Notes under the pieces: generated by a model | What the model was told of the DNA's origin: nothing | Seen by the model: the letters and a program-made list of their open reading frames with translations, nothing else | Database searches by the model: none | Assembly: GCA_900767695.1 (NCBI GenBank) | Contig: CAAGAC010000129.1 | Location: forward strand, 1 to 5,353 | Source of the DNA: an uncultured Succinivibrio sp. | Lineage (GTDB): Bacteria; Pseudomonadota; Gammaproteobacteria; Enterobacterales; Succinivibrionaceae | Reading direction: 5' to 3' | Length of the DNA: 5,353 nucleotides | Made by a program: the position numbers and the translations under genes | In this document: piece by piece, positions 5,265 through 5,353 of the stretch | How positions within the stretch are numbered: position 1 is the first letter of the stretch | Layout of the letters: every line of letters starts with the position of its first letter

Positions 5265-5353
5265 GGGTCTGTCCTAAATCTTGTGGGATCGGTCCAGCCT
5301 GATCCCCATGTTCGACATGTCGATTAGCTTCAAAAAGAAGTACTCGTCGTCAG
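5265..5353. mobile_element. Putative insertion sequence end, partial
   Basis: From 5265 the sequence begins GGGTCTGTCCTAAATCTTG, a form typical of terminal inverted repeats. Composition changes here, the reading frame opened at 5247 loses sense, and a minus-strand ORF ends nine bases inside the tip, as transposase genes often do. Subterminal symmetry includes GGGATC/GATCCC (5285-5290 and 5301-5306) and the perfect palindrome TCGACATGTCGA (5312-5323). The other end lies outside the window, so neither the inverted repeat nor a target duplication can be confirmed. The family is not assigned. Confidence 0.42.
5274..5351 (-). CDS. C-terminal end of a minus-strand ORF, possibly transposase
   Basis: The frame is open from the window edge and gives 25 residues, from DDEYFFLKLIDM to RLDRSHKI, before TAG at 5276-5274. 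The mix of charged and hydrophobic residues looks coding, and the frame has sensible codons. The stop inside the presumed inverted repeat is the main reason to suspect a transposase. No catalytic motif is visible in so short a piece. It could equally be the end of an unrelated convergent gene. Confidence 0.35.
   Translation of the reverse strand, partial: DDEYFFLKLIDMSNMGIRLDRSHKI

Noticed and set aside
1..5353. CRISPR array, tRNA or rRNA genes
   Set aside because: No regularly spaced repeats and no tRNA or rRNA signature was seen on either strand.

Overview
The window is GC-rich, tightly coded DNA that looks like Pseudomonadota (Proteobacteria), perhaps a gut or other anaerobic gammaproteobacterium. 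Two things point this way. The N-acetylglutamate kinase is of the Escherichia coli ArgB type (NGLRV near the start, MAVKV where many phyla have GGMIPKV). The last gene resembles the anaerobic haem-degradation enzyme ChuW/HutW, which is known from enterobacteria and vibrios. The genus cannot be fixed from sequence reading alone.

Left part (1-2694, plus strand): a run of arginine-biosynthesis genes. It holds the 3' part of argB (N-acetylglutamate kinase), a short stand-alone GNAT-type N-acetylglutamate synthase, and argD (acetylornithine aminotransferase). Together they cover glutamate to N-acetylglutamate to the phosphate, and then the transamination two steps later. ArgC, the reductase between them, is not in the window. 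The NAGS start is preceded by a 6-bp hairpin and two overlapping inverted repeats. A perfect 13-bp GC-rich hairpin (2712-2741) lies between argD and the convergent gene that follows.

Middle (2763-3769): a minus-strand two-cupin protein of unknown substrate with a strong AGGAGG ribosome binding site. Upstream is an approximately 350-base divergent regulatory region. It contains a 14-bp site matching the LacI/GalR/CcpA-type operator pattern, a 13-bp direct repeat, and a cluster of operator-like dyads (two 16-bp copies flanking a GTTTG-N2-CAAAC dyad) in an AT-richer patch.

Right part (3770-5218, plus strand): a ChuW/HutW-like radical SAM protein, probably opening haem without oxygen. A 14-bp hairpin with a T-rich tail on the minus strand lies inside its predicted 5' coding region, which makes the true start uncertain. 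Just after it, a well-placed ribosome binding site and GTG start another reading frame. After six codons that frame runs into what looks like the end of an insertion sequence (GGGTCTGTCC...), with the tail of a minus-strand ORF ending inside the element's tip. The likely story is a haem-utilisation operon interrupted by an insertion sequence, but only 89 bases of the element are visible.
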